The notes below the pieces were generated by a model. The model saw nothing but the letters and a program-made list of their open reading frames with translations, searched no databases and was not told the origin of the DNA. DNA of 64,000 nucleotides from NCBI RefSeq assembly GCF_021347895.1, contig NC_067120.1, positions 19,577,361 through 19,641,360 on the forward strand. The letters are read 5' to 3'. The position numbers and the translations under genes were made by a program. The DNA is from Acanthochromis polyacanthus (Eukaryota; Chordata; Actinopteri; Pomacentridae). Each line of letters starts with the position of its first letter. Position 1 is the stretch's first letter. Positions 35,980 through 47,892 of the stretch are shown in pieces.

Positions 35980-38396
35980 CATAAAGAGCTAATGTTGGTC
36001 AGTCTCTGCCACTAATTTGCATGGAGAAGGCTGTGGCGGTAAAACACCACAGAGAGCCATCTGGAACTGCAGCCCAATAGCAGTCGCCTGGATATGCCAT
36101 TAGCAATGAGTACTGCTACTGTACCTAAGCCAATCAGCATCACTTAAGGAGCCCACTGTGTGGAGGCGGCTGACGGGGACGTGGTCCCAGCCTCAGTCTT
36201 GGTTGCTCTATCATGTCCCCTGTGTCTTATCTTTGCTTCTCACTTTCTGCTAGATTCCAATTAAAATGCCTGTTTTTTTTCCTGCTGTATACTGATCTGC
36301 TCAGTAAATTAACTGAAATGTCCCATGCTGTTCTGTAACTTCTGTCAGTACAAACACAACCAGTCAGGATGTTATTGTTTTCTGTCAGTGTGGACAGAGA
36401 TATTCTTTTCATGCATGCAACCAATCAAATCATTTTCACTGAAATGTATTTGCATATTTCAGCAGCTGTCACCATTATCTGCCACTTGTTTATGTGGAAA
36501 GCGCACCAGCTGTGATAAAAAATACCCCAAGAGCCACCAATTTTAAGCTGCACCCAACATTTAGTTCCAGCTAAACTGTAAATCAAAAGGTAGCCGCTCC
36601 CTAAAACATACTTTGTTTTATCATCTTTTTACCTTAGATTATACCATTATTTATTTTAAAAATAACATGATATATTGGCAGGGAGATAAAATGAGCAACT
36701 GTGGAAAATCTTTAGTGAAGTAACATACCAAGGGAGAAAAGAAAAGTGGTTTTCTGATACATTTTGCTACAATTTGACTCCAACCGGAGGAGGTTCCCCC
36801 TACTTGTTGTTTGAAAGAATGCAGAATTAAGGCATTTTAGCGTTTGAGTATATTAATGTTTCCACACCAAATAAGCAAAAATGTACAAATTTATTGTGCT
36901 ATATTGTACCACAAAATAAGAAGTGTGGAGACCAAGTTAGCGTCACGTTGGAGAATCCATAGGCAGCCAGGAATAATATCCACAAGCTAGTGAGCGAGGA
37001 CAATTCATCAGCAAATGTGATAAAGCAACCTCTTTGGATTTCATGGAAGCTGTAGTTCAGCATGTACGAAAACAAGAGTCACCACCCGCATTGCTTAAAG
37101 CAAGTTAAGCTTTGTCTTACAGTGTTTAAGCATGTAAACATTATCTAAGACTGTATATGACTCCATTTTGAAGGCTGGCAGTCATTTTGGTAACATAAAC
37201 ATCAAGAAGGCAAAACTGAATGTAATAATGTGCATGTGTAGTGCCAAAGCAGTACCAGTGAAAAAAACAGGTTTACAGTAACCCTCCACAAGCAGGGAAA
37301 CGTGTTGCGTTGCACTTTGGCCTCCTGCATCAGCTGGGAAACACACATCCACTGAGGAAAAACACATCTTTAATGTCACTTTGCAAGTGCAATAGCTAAT
37401 TAGCTATTAAGTTTACCTGTAAATGTCAGGCGCTGTAGATGCTAAATAGTGCGGTTGTTATTCTTTAGTACCACTGCAAGCAAAGCGCCGTCTGTCTACG
37501 GCCATCAAAGAGGTTTGTGTGTCTGCTCACTCAGCTGTCAGTCAGACTCCTCAGAAACTCTGAAGCTGGACGAGCATTTCTGGTTTGACTGCAGTCGCCG
37601 TTTCTCTGTCATAAGTCTTTTCAAAGAGAATTTCTGTTTATTAAGGATTTTTTTATTTCATGCTTTCACATATGAATAATCTTGGATTTGATAATGCAAC
37701 ATGCTTTCACATGAATGTCTCCAAGCATCACGTTAAAACTGCAAACATGGCTGTTTCCACTGAGTAGACCAACAGTACATATTGCGCCTCTTTAATACTA
37801 AAAGTCTTTATCATTTTTCTTCTTTTAAATGTCCCTGTATGTCCTTATATCCTACCTCCTTCCCTCCCATCTCTATCTTTATTGGCTTCAGGATTTGTTT
37901 CCGTTTTATTGCATTTGGCTGTCTCTTGCTTTCTGATTCAACCTACTGGCACTCAGCTGAGAGTGCTGAGTGAGTAATAAAGTGCTGGTGAAGAGCAACG
38001 TGGGGAACATATGCATCTTTTCTGGGGCAGTTTAGCTGCTCTTGGCATCTACATGCGTAATGTATATGGGCATCGATGTGTTAATGTGCACCGGTGTCTG
38101 AATCTTTGCAACAGCCTTTACAGGCTGCATGTGCCTAATTAAGGGGTTTCATTTTTAATTGGAAATGCTACAGTAAACATTGGTCATGAAGCAAAGATAT
38201 CAGCTTTATATGTCTCTATTGTGTAACACGGTTTGGCCAGTCTGCAAGCATTTATGATTGTTTTTATAAGACTGCCTGTTTCATGGCACAGATATCCTCG
38301 TTATGTAAACAATAACCATACAGCATGATTGCAGCTATTGCACTGACAACATCTAATTCTGCTGTTGAAGTGTAAGATATTAGAGCAGATATCAGA

Positions 38397-38416
38397 GGGG
38401 GGGGAGGGGGGGGGGG
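38397..38416 (+). repeat. G-rich run with G-quadruplex potential
   Basis: A run of 8 G, one A and about 11 G. It gives a spurious poly-proline frame on the minus strand. Confidence 0.9.
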
Positions 38417-38795
38417 AGAGAAGAAAAGCAAAAAGTTATCAGTTGCAAACTGTGGCAACGCACAGCATCTACAGTTGAAACAGTGCAGAGCTTTACTGCA
38501 GTATTTTCTTTTGGCAGTGTGTGAGGCCTTATTATTGCAACAGAAGCCAGGAATCCTTAATCCACAGGGGTCTCAGTGGGAAGGAAAAGCTTCTTGAACA
38601 ATCCCCGTTCTGGGAGCCTGTGGTGAAATCCAGCGATCAGTCAACCCTGAGCCCCTGAGCCTCCTGAGGGCTTGGGACTCAGGCCAGTGTTTTACAATGG
38701 CCCCGGTGCACTGAGGAGAAAGAGAGGAAGAGATGGGGAGAGGGAGTGAGAGGAAGAGACAGAGGGAGAGTAAGAAAAGAGACAGCGATGCAGCG

Positions 38796-38798
<3 letters not shown>

Positions 38799-38829
<31 letters not shown>
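38799..38829. repeat. (GA)n microsatellite
   Basis: About 31 bases of GA repeat inside a wider purine-rich segment (38710-38830). Confidence 0.95.
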
Positions 38830-38833
<4 letters not shown>

Positions 38834-39961
38834 TCAAGGTCTGCTGGGAGAAAACACCATAACTCACAAACACATAAAAAATAGGCTCAGCATTGGTGTA
38901 TTCATAGAGCTGAGTTACAAGGCTGGCGGGACACAGGAGTGGGTGTTGATTTCGCATGAAGCCTGCCCACATATACACATCTCCCCATAGTGTGTCTGTT
39001 TTGCGCCAGTGCATTTGTATCTAGACAGAGGTCTTTGCACAGGGGACTATTTTTGGAGGGAACAAAACCGGCCTTTCAAACTTCACCATCGATATCATTC
39101 AAGTCATCAAGGTCCGACAGAAGCCCTTAGGAGGCCATCGTGTTCATTTTAAAACAGTGATTTAGAAGTCATTCATGCTGTACTGTGCATAATCTTGCTA
39201 TTTTCCACACCAGAACCTCCTCTGTCACTCTGCGATGTTGAATAGTTGAAATGTGAATGGTCTGCCACATGGTTTTACACAGCTCATGAAATAGGAAAGG
39301 CAGCTTTTTTCTTGTGCAGATCGATTGCTGGCATGAAAATAAAAAACTCACTGTTAAATGTCACCAAAATTCTGAGCTGTGGTGAGATTTTTATTAACAA
39401 AAGAGCAGGATTTTAACGAACAGAACCAGCTCGGCTTTAAAAAAAAAACAACGAGAAAACAGCATCGCCTGAGAATGTTCAGTTTAGCATAGCTGCATAC
39501 AGTTTCATACACAGCAGTGAGACAAGATCATTTTCTGTGATTCATTTGCCTGCCATTTAAGGACAGCAACCTTTGACCGCCACTAACTAATGAAATTACA
39601 TTCACATGCATGAGTTCATTTTATAAGCATCCTGTATTGTTTTGTTCTCAGGGAACCAGAGACTCACCCTGCATTTCCAACCACCGGAAATGACTATTAA
39701 TACATCACACTGTTTGTTTACATGGTTGATTCATTCCACGCATATTTGGCGTCACTAAACAGCAACAACAGTACCTACTCTGTGACCCAGAAGCATTAAT
39801 AAGAGAATTTTCCCATGGAAGAAATACTGTCCATGAGACTCTTGTAGGAAAAACCTTTTCCCTTTGCAACAATCTGTTCGTTACGATGGATGCAATTACA
39901 CACTGGAGTGTGTTGCAGAAACAGAGGCCTGATGGGCAGTCATCAAAGCTCATTTGATCCT

Positions 39962-39976
39962 CCACCAGAGGGCAGT
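39962..39976 (+). promoter_or_regulatory. predicted CTCF core motif
   Basis: CCACCAGAGGGCAGT fits the conserved vertebrate CTCF core (CCASYAGRKGGCRSY) at every position. The three bases before it do not fit the extended motif. Occupancy cannot be judged from sequence. Confidence 0.4.
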
Positions 39977-41396
39977 GCTAAGTGCTCTCTTGACCTCAGA
40001 GCTCTGCCTGACTCCCTGATGGTGCAGCAGCAGCATCTCATCCCACCTACTACTGTACCTCAGAGCTGTGTTTATCTGCAGTCAGCACACACACACTCGA
40101 TAATCTCAAGTAGAAAAGCAGCCACTAATTGTTGCAATTGTTAATGTTTTCCCAAAGGACTGATGCTATTTTTTTTCCTACAACGTGCTCTTCTATTTAG
40201 TAGGCATTGTGTTGCTTTAACTTTCAGATTGTTAGATGAAACTTTTTCCTTTCCTTGACTCTGCATGGTATAAAGCATCACTTCTTTCTTACAAAGCGTA
40301 GATGGGAGGTGTTTTGGATCTCTGTCGGCACCTCTCAAAAAAAACAGACTACAAGAACATAGGATGCACAGAAATCAGTGAGAGCGCTGAAATGGAGCTT
40401 TTTTAATAATCACCTCGTCGTACTGTGCTACGCTTTGTATCCAAGTGTGTCTTTTGTGTCTGAGCAAGCCCGACGCAAACACAAAAGGCAGTCAAACATT
40501 TTTTTAGGCTCCCAGCTGGCTTCTTTAAATGTTTAAAAACCGAATGATACTCCGTCTTAGCACGGCATTCTCAGTCTGCATTGCTGAGCAGAAGGCAATA
40601 AGTCATTTAAGTCCCCAGTGAACACAATCAAGTTCAAGTGCTCTCTTGACAAAACTGTTAAGAAGAGTTAAAACATATATTCTTAGTCTCCAGTCTTTTC
40701 CATAAATATTTGAATTACTGTACAACAACATTTATTAGAAGTCACCAGTTTCTTTTTGAATATTTTAACTGCATGCTAAGTCTGCATATTCACTTGTATG
40801 GGCAAGGCTGTGCACTGACCTCTGCAGAGACTCTCACCACTCACTGCCTAGCATTCAGATTACACAATCAACGCTGATATTTTTAGCCTTTTTAATTGTT
40901 TCTTATTCCTTTCTGCTGAGCACATTTTAACACATTTTCTCGTTTTGTCTTGAAAGCTTATGGGAGACTTGGCAAAGCTGTGGAGAGCAAATATATACAC
41001 TGACTTGGAGACAGCTATTCTAGAAAGCAAAGATCAGCGGAGTCAACAGAGTGCATGATCATGGATTCCAACAGTAAATGTACAAATCTGAAAAGAGCAA
41101 GCATCTGTAGAGCTGTCAGTCCGTATCAAGGAGATTTTTTTGTCTGACGAGCATGAATTTTACCAGCATGAAGACAATGCATCTGTTATAGCACTGCATT
41201 TTTTTCTATTCTTTGTGCCCGTTCTTATCTGTTTACCACATTCACTACTGCTGCAGTGCTTCAATACTGCAGTATAGTTTACGTAGTATAGTTCAATCAA
41301 AGAGGGGGCATCTTGATTTTTATAAGTGACTTTACATACTGCTTTTACAACCACTTTTGTTATTGTGCTGTACAGAATATTAGAACTACAGATGTG

Positions 41397-41505
41397 AAGA
41401 TTGATGCCACTCTCATGTCTTCAGGGTGAATGAAAAACTACAGTCAGCAGCCCGTTAGCTTAACTTAGCTTAGCATAAAGACCTTAAACAGGGAGAAAGG
41501 AACAG
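41397..41505 (-). repeat. teleost interspersed repeat fragment (TTAGCTTAGCTT type)
   Basis: It contains CCACTCTCATGTCTTCAGG, CAGCCCGTTAGCTTAACTTA and AGCATAAAGACCTTAAACAG. I recognise this order from a common fish interspersed repeat, but cannot name its class. Confidence 0.5.
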
Positions 41506-41713
41506 TTCAAATTTTGCAAAAACTGCCTGTCAATACTTCTCAGGCCTTGTACACAAGAATATGGCTATTTTTCTACATGGCTATCTTTGTCCTCACAACG
41601 ATGATTTTGCAAAAATTTCTCTGTATACACAAGAACACAAAAATGACTACAAGTGTTCTAACAAGCATGCCAGGCCAGCCTGCATCAACACAACATCAAA
41701 TACCACAGATGTA

Positions 41714-42073
41714 CACCCTTCAAAAGTTTGGGGTCAGCCAGACAATTTCATGTTTTCCACGAAACTTCACATTTTTATTCATCTGCTAACACAATTTCAC
41801 AAGGGTTTTCTAATCATTAGTTAGCCTTTCAACACTATTAGCTAACACAATGTTCCATTAGAACACAGGAGTGATGGTTGCTGGAAATGTTCCTCTGTAC
41901 CCCTATGTAGATATTCCATTAAAAAAACAGCAGTTTTCAGCTTGAATAGTCATTTACCACATTACCAATGTCTACAATGTACTTCTGATTAATTTAATGT
42001 AATCTTCACTGAAAAAAACTGCTTCTCTTTCAAAGGACATTCCTAAATGACCCGAAACTTTTGAACGGTAGTG
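41714..42073. mobile_element. Tc1-type MITE (family M1), both ends present
   Basis: Ends: left CACCCTTCAAAAGTTTGGGG; right, read inward, CACTACCGTTCAAAAGTTTC. The left end lacks three bases present in the right. TA dinucleotides flank it (41712-41713, 42074-42075), the Tc1/mariner target duplication. 360 bp, no coding capacity. The half copy at 17748 belongs to the same family. Confidence 0.85.
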
Positions 42074-42138
42074 TATATATCATAGTTTTAGTGGACTCTA
42101 AAGGGCAGACACAGTGGTCCAAATGACACTGGGTACAG

Positions 42139-42689
42139 CCAACCCGGTCTCACGGGGATTCGTGAAACTGTCACGTAAGTTTTAGTTTCGGTTTCGTGCG
42201 CACCAACACGATTTCGTCATGTTTTTCGTGCCGCTCACCACGAAATGTTTTTCGCTGTGGTAATCACATCTGAAAGTGGTTTATACCGGCGGATTCATGA
42301 CGATCTAAGCTGTCCATCGGCGTATACTGCTTGTGTGATTGCGTTTGCGGCCGCTGGCCGCCGGACATTCTTGAAATTCCTATGCAAATTGGTAAGTGTA
42401 CCACCGGCTTATGGTTAGGTTATGGTTAGGGTTATGGTTAGGGTTATGTTTAGGGACGATGTCATGCAAAATATAGCGTTGGATTCGCCACGGTTTTACA
42501 TTAAAAATATAATATACACATTCTTTTGAAATACGTTCTGAGTGGCACGAAAAGTCCGCCGTTTAAAATACATTGGTGCGCATTTCGTGGTGAGCGGCAC
42601 GAAAAACATGACGAAATCGTGTTGGTGCGCACGAAACCGAAACTAAAACTTACGTGACAGTTTCACGAATCCTCGTGAGATCGGGCTGG
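42139..42689. mobile_element. 551-bp non-autonomous element with 109-bp TIRs
   Basis: Left TIR 42139-42247 (CCAACCCGGTCTCACGGGGA onward) and right TIR 42581-42689 (ends CTCGTGAGATCGGGCTGG) are inverse copies with few mismatches. The pentamer TACAG lies on both sides (42134-42138, 42690-42694). The interior is non-coding, contains GCGGCCGCTGGCCGCCGG and a run of TTATGGTTAGGG-type units. Superfamily undetermined: a 5-bp duplication does not fit hAT (8), Tc1 (TA) or piggyBac (TTAA). Confidence 0.88.
42409..42455 (+). repeat. telomere-like TTATGGTTAGGG units inside the TIR element
   Basis: About four imperfect units alternating TTATGG and TTAGGG. They lie within the transposon, so they are part of the element and not an interstitial telomere. 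Confidence 0.8.
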
Positions 42690-43820
42690 TACAGCACATG
42701 GAGAGGTTTTAGGAGACTAGGAAAGCATAAAATTATATTGTAAATTTGTGATTGCTTGTGTAACAAGCTGGTATATCTGCCATTGATGCTTCATTACTCA
42801 AAGCAACGATGTACACAGCTACACATAAAATAAAATTAAGTTTTTATTAGGCTTCACTGAAAAGAAACCTCAGCTTGAGTGACCAGAAATGTAATTTCCT
42901 TGTCAATGATGAGGCCCAAATGTAGAGGAAAATGTTTGTTTTACAAAATATCCAGATTAGTGTGGTCACATCCTAAAACTCTCTAATTACCATGTGATTC
43001 TTATTTCTTTCATGCAACAACATAAACAAAAGCATAAAATTGAAACAATGGGGTTTTACCAGGAGGGCGTTGTGCTGGACTGTTTCTCTAAAGGATGCAG
43101 TAACTTACACTAGTTGCCTGGCAACCTCATTGTGATAACAGCAGATGTGGTGTTTGTTCCTTTAATTTATGTCATTTTTACTTTGTGCTATAGGAGACTA
43201 GCTCAACTCCTGTGGATCCTCGGTATAAATTATGAACCTTATTTTTCTTGTTATTCACAGCGTGTTTACCTCCTAAGCTCCACTCCATGTTAAAAAAGCA
43301 AGTTGTGTTTTCTTGTAATACTAACCTTGACTTTGTAGTTTTGTATTCCTTCTCATGTGGAATGTCCACCCCTGTTGATTATTAATGAATGGAGCTTCCA
43401 TCACTTCTCGAACATGGCAGTTTCCCTTTGAAAAGATTCAGTTATCCAATCCAACCAATATGAGAAGAATTCCTCAAAGCTCAAAACCTTGTAAAACAAA
43501 AGCCCTGTGTGATGAATTTGTAAATTAGTTTTATATATATTTTGTTCATCATGTGAATTCAGGTTTGTAGAAACATGCAGAGCTTACAGTCCTCTCCTGG
43601 AATATGCCTCAGGACATGACTTATTGATTTCAGGTCGGAAATCAAAGGATGTTTTCTTTACCAGCAAATAAAAAAAGGCTTGCAGTCTCATGCGTCTGAA
43701 CTTTTCTTTTTCTGCTGTTTCAATGACTGCCTGACTGTCTCTCCAAAGACAACTGGTATCTTCACATGTTCTGTCTAAATCATGCTGCATATTTGCTGCT
43801 CTAAAGCACCGTGATGTTCA

Positions 43821-43850
43821 GAGTCCCCCCTGTTCACAGCAGGGGGACTC
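43821..43850. repeat. short perfect hairpin
   Basis: GAGTCCCCC (43821-43829) and GGGGGACTC (43842-43850) form a 9-bp stem that can be extended with CTG/CAG around the loop. No terminator or RNA gene context. Confidence 0.7.
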
Positions 43851-46687
43851 AGTGTTACAGAAACAATGTTCGCCACGCTCCCATCCTTCTTTCCATTTAG
43901 CAAGTTCGTATGCGGGCAGCTGATCAACTGACATTCCTCTCTTTATCCAGTGACACGGTGCATGAAATTCTGAATCTGAATCTGGTTCTGTGTATGTGCT
44001 GACTCTGGCAGACAATTGATTGTTAGAAAGATTTCTGTCCCATTCTGTCACACTGATGATCTGTAGGCTTTGATGGAGGGAAAATCCTGTTTCAGACGAT
44101 CAGCTGTGCTGTTACGCCTCATGGTATTAAGCATGTGTCAAGAAATGAGATTGGAAATGTTTGTTTTTTTTCTGAAACAAACCGAATATATTTGTTAGAC
44201 GGTTGAATTCGAACAAATGGTTTACTTGACGTTTTAACAACTAGAACAGGTTGTCTGCAATTATTTCCTCTCGCATCTTTGTGCTTCATTTGTTATTTCT
44301 CCAGAGGCGTCACTTAATACCTGAGGATCCCCATATATCTACTGACAGCGTACCCAGAGCATTGCATTAGGGATGGAGATTCAAAGTCACAAAGCTGTCA
44401 GCGAGGAGATAAACAAACTGGATGCAGGGAGGGTTTAACCAGGGAGCCCAGTGCAGAAGAAAAAAGTAAATGCTAATAGAGATTAAAACCCTGAAATTAA
44501 GTTTACAGCGAAAGCTAAAGCACAGTTTAGGCTGAAACCACTTGCTATCAAGCTTTATCACTTTAAATGCCTTGGAGTGATGTGATTGACAAGTTTAATC
44601 CTCTCCTCTGCTCTCCTGAGGAAAACATATTACTTAAGTTGAAAGAGAACACCGCTGACACAGATGTAGTCATGGAAATTAGCAACATTAATAAACGTGG
44701 GAGACGCAACATTACATTTATCCACGATGCAAATGAGTCCACCATTTTCCAGTAGTGTCATGCGTTAGCAGAGGTGAGAAAAGCAAATTAAGTTGACACT
44801 GCTGATGGATTGTCAAAAAAAGCAGAGTAATAGGCTTACAGCGGCAAGAAAGTAACTCTGACAACTAGCGTCTGCTAATGTCGCAGCACAAAATAGAAGC
44901 CTGAAAAATTGTATTCGCCATGCTTTTTTATTATCTGAAAGTGATGGCTGTTGGTCATTGGGAATCCTTTGAAAGCTGAAAATGTGTCCTGCAAGTGAAC
45001 TGACTTTATCAGTAGCTGTCAGTCAGGGTAGAATATGACTGTGGGTGCAGACTATGCAGCCTGGATCATTTATTGATTAAAATTCCTTCAGTAATGCTTG
45101 GAGCTTTATTTGCCCCGCTTGACATAAACATCAGGCTTCAAGGTGAAAATCTCGGTTCAGTCCACACCTCTTTGACAGCGTTAATCACGCTGTAACACCT
45201 CCACCTTTGAGGACCAGGCAGACTTGGATTCACACAGCTTAAAATAAATAAACTGCATCTGAATTGATATTCCACCAGAATTTATCCATATAAGCCTGTT
45301 AACATCTCCAGTGCAGGACATATTTAGCAACGTGGCAACGAGCCCGTGTACAGAATTATATACAGACCCAGGAATGCTAATCTTATCTTAATACTGCAAG
45401 TGACAAATTCCTCTCTGGGCTCCGGGGCTTGTTCCTGGACAGAAACACTTAAGATTCATGAAATCTCTGCAATGCATCAAGTCAGAAGTAGTGAGAGTAA
45501 GTTATTAAGAATAGTGTGATGGCGATTAATTACAAATTTATTTAATTTTTTTAAATAAGTTTCCCCAGTAAGAGACTATTAAGTGCCATGGGCTTGTATT
45601 AAGAGTGGACACATTCACTTCATAGAAATGTATTAACACGTTAAGGTAACTGGAATAAGAGAAAACTGCTACTGTTAATTTGCTGCAGGTTCATGCTTCC
45701 ATTGTTTTTCGACCAAACACTGTTGAGCTATTCTGTCTCATATACCAGGACTAAAGCTGATGGTTTTATCTGTGCATTTGGTTTGCCTGTGATACTGTGC
45801 TTTGAATGTACTCCAGTGAAAGCTAAACTCCAACTACACACAGCTTTACCTTTGTCCAGAGAGCCATCAGTCAAAGTTTTGAAATGGAGCTTCCCATTCA
45901 TGAGGCCTTTCTCCATCATTCACCCATTCAGTGAGTTCAGAGTGACGACTGCTGCAATCATTCCAATCTGCTCTTATTCTCAGGCCATGAAATGCAGCCA
46001 TTTTGTCAAAATTGTGTGTCTGAGAGATATGCACAAGATGTCCTTGAGCATCAGTACTGCCCAGCATCTATATTCAAAGCTGATAGATGTATGGAAGTTT
46101 TCCATTTTAACAGCCACAGTGTAAACGGTGGAAGTCACAGGACTTGTGTTTCGTATTGGACAATTTATTTTTGAATCAAGTTTCGTTGTATATCGTGACA
46201 TCACTTACAAAAATGCCATGGTCTTTTTTTGAAATACATCTTTAAACAGCATTGGCCACATCTTCCAATGATCTCATGGTGTCTGATTTTCACAGACTTT
46301 TTACAAGTCTATCACACTGACCTGCATGCTGCATAATTATGCTCAAATGTGACAATGAGGGGTCCTGATGAAGCAGCAACCTGTGAAAAATTAGGAGTGA
46401 AACAAGATTCATCGTTCTGATAGACTTTAAGGTTGGAGTGGCACATATTCAGTTTGCTGCTTGAACAACAGTTCAGTCGTAGAGTGTGTTCTAGTGTCTA
46501 TTCAACCTTTATAGCGATGCCACAAGAAGATTTAGTATGTCTCAATACAAATTATGTCAAAGGTTTTAGGCTAAATGTACCCATATGTCGTACTACATAG
46601 ACTGGTATTTTGCATGCCTTTCTGGTAATTTTAACCCACAGTCCTCTGAGCAGTTACATCACATGGACAATATATCTCATGCAAGTA

Positions 46688-47363
46688 CACTGACAGTCAT
46701 TAAAAACTGTGAGACCATATTTTTCAACATGATTTTTATTTTGAAGCCCAAAACTGGATTTTCTTCATATGAATCATTTGTTTAGCATATTGGCATACAG
46801 AAACAAAAATCTAAAGTTGCAAGAATGACTTCAAAATAAAGAATTTCACAAAAGAAAACGGCACCTGCCAAACACAAAGTCACAACAGTCAATACCGAGT
46901 ATGGCCTCCATTTGCTTCGATGCAGGCAGCAATCCGTCGGCGCATGTTTTGGACCAGGCTTCTGATTGTGGGTTGGGAACAGCCCATGCGCCTGGCTACA
47001 TCACTGTAGCTCAAACCGGCCTCCACCATACCCAGTGCCCGGAGACGTTGTTCATGTGATAGACGCGGCATGATGCTGTTCACTGGACTAACAATGGTGG
47101 CCTTTTTTCGGCCTTTATATAGGCCTTCAAAACCCATTCTCAAATTGTGCAGATACTCACTGAGTATTGCTTGGTGTGTATTTGGTTCACTTTTGCAAAG
47201 TGACCAACCCATGTGCAATGAATCATGACAAAATGACAACTCATCGTCATCTCAACTACCAGGGCACTAGATCATCAGTAAATCCACAATGAATAATTAC
47301 AACCCCCCTACACGTAGAATTCTGCGTACATTTCTACCTCAAAGTTTCTATTGACTGTCAGTA
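46688..47363 (-). mobile_element. Tc1-type internally deleted element
   Basis: Left end CACTGACAGTCATTAAAAAC and right end, read inward, TACTGACAGTCAATAGAAAC are terminal inverted repeats with a few mismatches. TA flanks both (46686-46687, 47364-47365). At 676 bp it is about half the usual length of a complete Tc1 element. The lost part corresponds to the transposase catalytic core; the ORF ends are joined in frame. Confidence 0.85.
46889..47071 (-). CDS. 60-codon Tc1 transposase N-terminus fused to C-terminal tail
   Basis: The product starts MPRLSHEQRLRALGMVEAGL and continues SYSDVARRMGCSQPTIRSLV, the first helix-turn-helix of the PAIRED-like DNA-binding region of Tc1 transposases. At about residue 41 it joins QNMRRRIAACIEANGGHTRY, the family's C-terminal tail. 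The DDE domain is absent, so it cannot catalyse transposition. The ORF is intact, and the frame is open upstream to 47239. It might bind the element's ends, as related DNA-binding domains do, or be a neutral remnant. Start chosen from the conserved family N-terminus. Confidence 0.7.
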   Translation of the reverse strand: MPRLSHEQRLRALGMVEAGLSYSDVARRMGCSQPTIRSLVQNMRRRIAACIEANGGHTRY

Positions 47364-47828
47364 TATAATCAGGTTTGAGGTGCTGAGAGTGCATGAATGA
47401 TGGCACGGCAGTCAGCAATTGTCAAAGTTGAAGACACAGTATTGTGCATAGCAGTGTTTCCCCAATTGTATGCATATTGCATGACACAGAAAGTTTGACG
47501 ACAGCTATGTACTTAAAGTAAAAAGACAAAGTATTCAATGTAGAATGCAGCTGCATTCATTTTCATTTTCATGGTGTTTAGCAAACGGTGTTGTGGTGCA
47601 TTAGCAAAACTGTAGCTATACTTTAACTATTTATATTAATAAATACGAAGGAAGAATACAGCCTGCATGAACAGCATTTTTTTAACTACATCAAAGTGAG
47701 ATTGCATTGTCATTGTGCTAACTGCAACAGTCCAAGTAAATCAGCTTTGGTGTAGCGATTACTCAGTGGAGGATTTTCATTGACTCTCATCATTGGGCAC
47801 AATTTCTTATTTTCATCAACAAAGTGGT

Positions 47829-47892
47829 GGAAGTGATACAGTGACTGAGCAGCCTGGGCGGAGTACTGTGCTTTCTGAGTGCTTTTATAGTT
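47829..47892 (+). repeat. dispersed repeat family R1, 3' tail (copy b)
   Basis: GGAAGTGATACAGTGACTGA, then GCGGAGTACTGTGCTTTCTG and AGTGCTTTTATAG, matches 14347-14408 and 21991-22054. No 5' part was recognised nearby. Confidence 0.6.

Noticed and set aside
38679..39014. Ser-Leu repeat ORF
   Set aside because: Produced by the GA repeat and adjacent purine-rich tract.
42409..42455. Interstitial telomere repeat
   Set aside because: The units are imperfect and lie within a transposon with defined ends.
45693..46204. 143-codon ORF and overlapping antisense frames
   Set aside because: Open frames on both strands together suggest composition, not coding; no family features.
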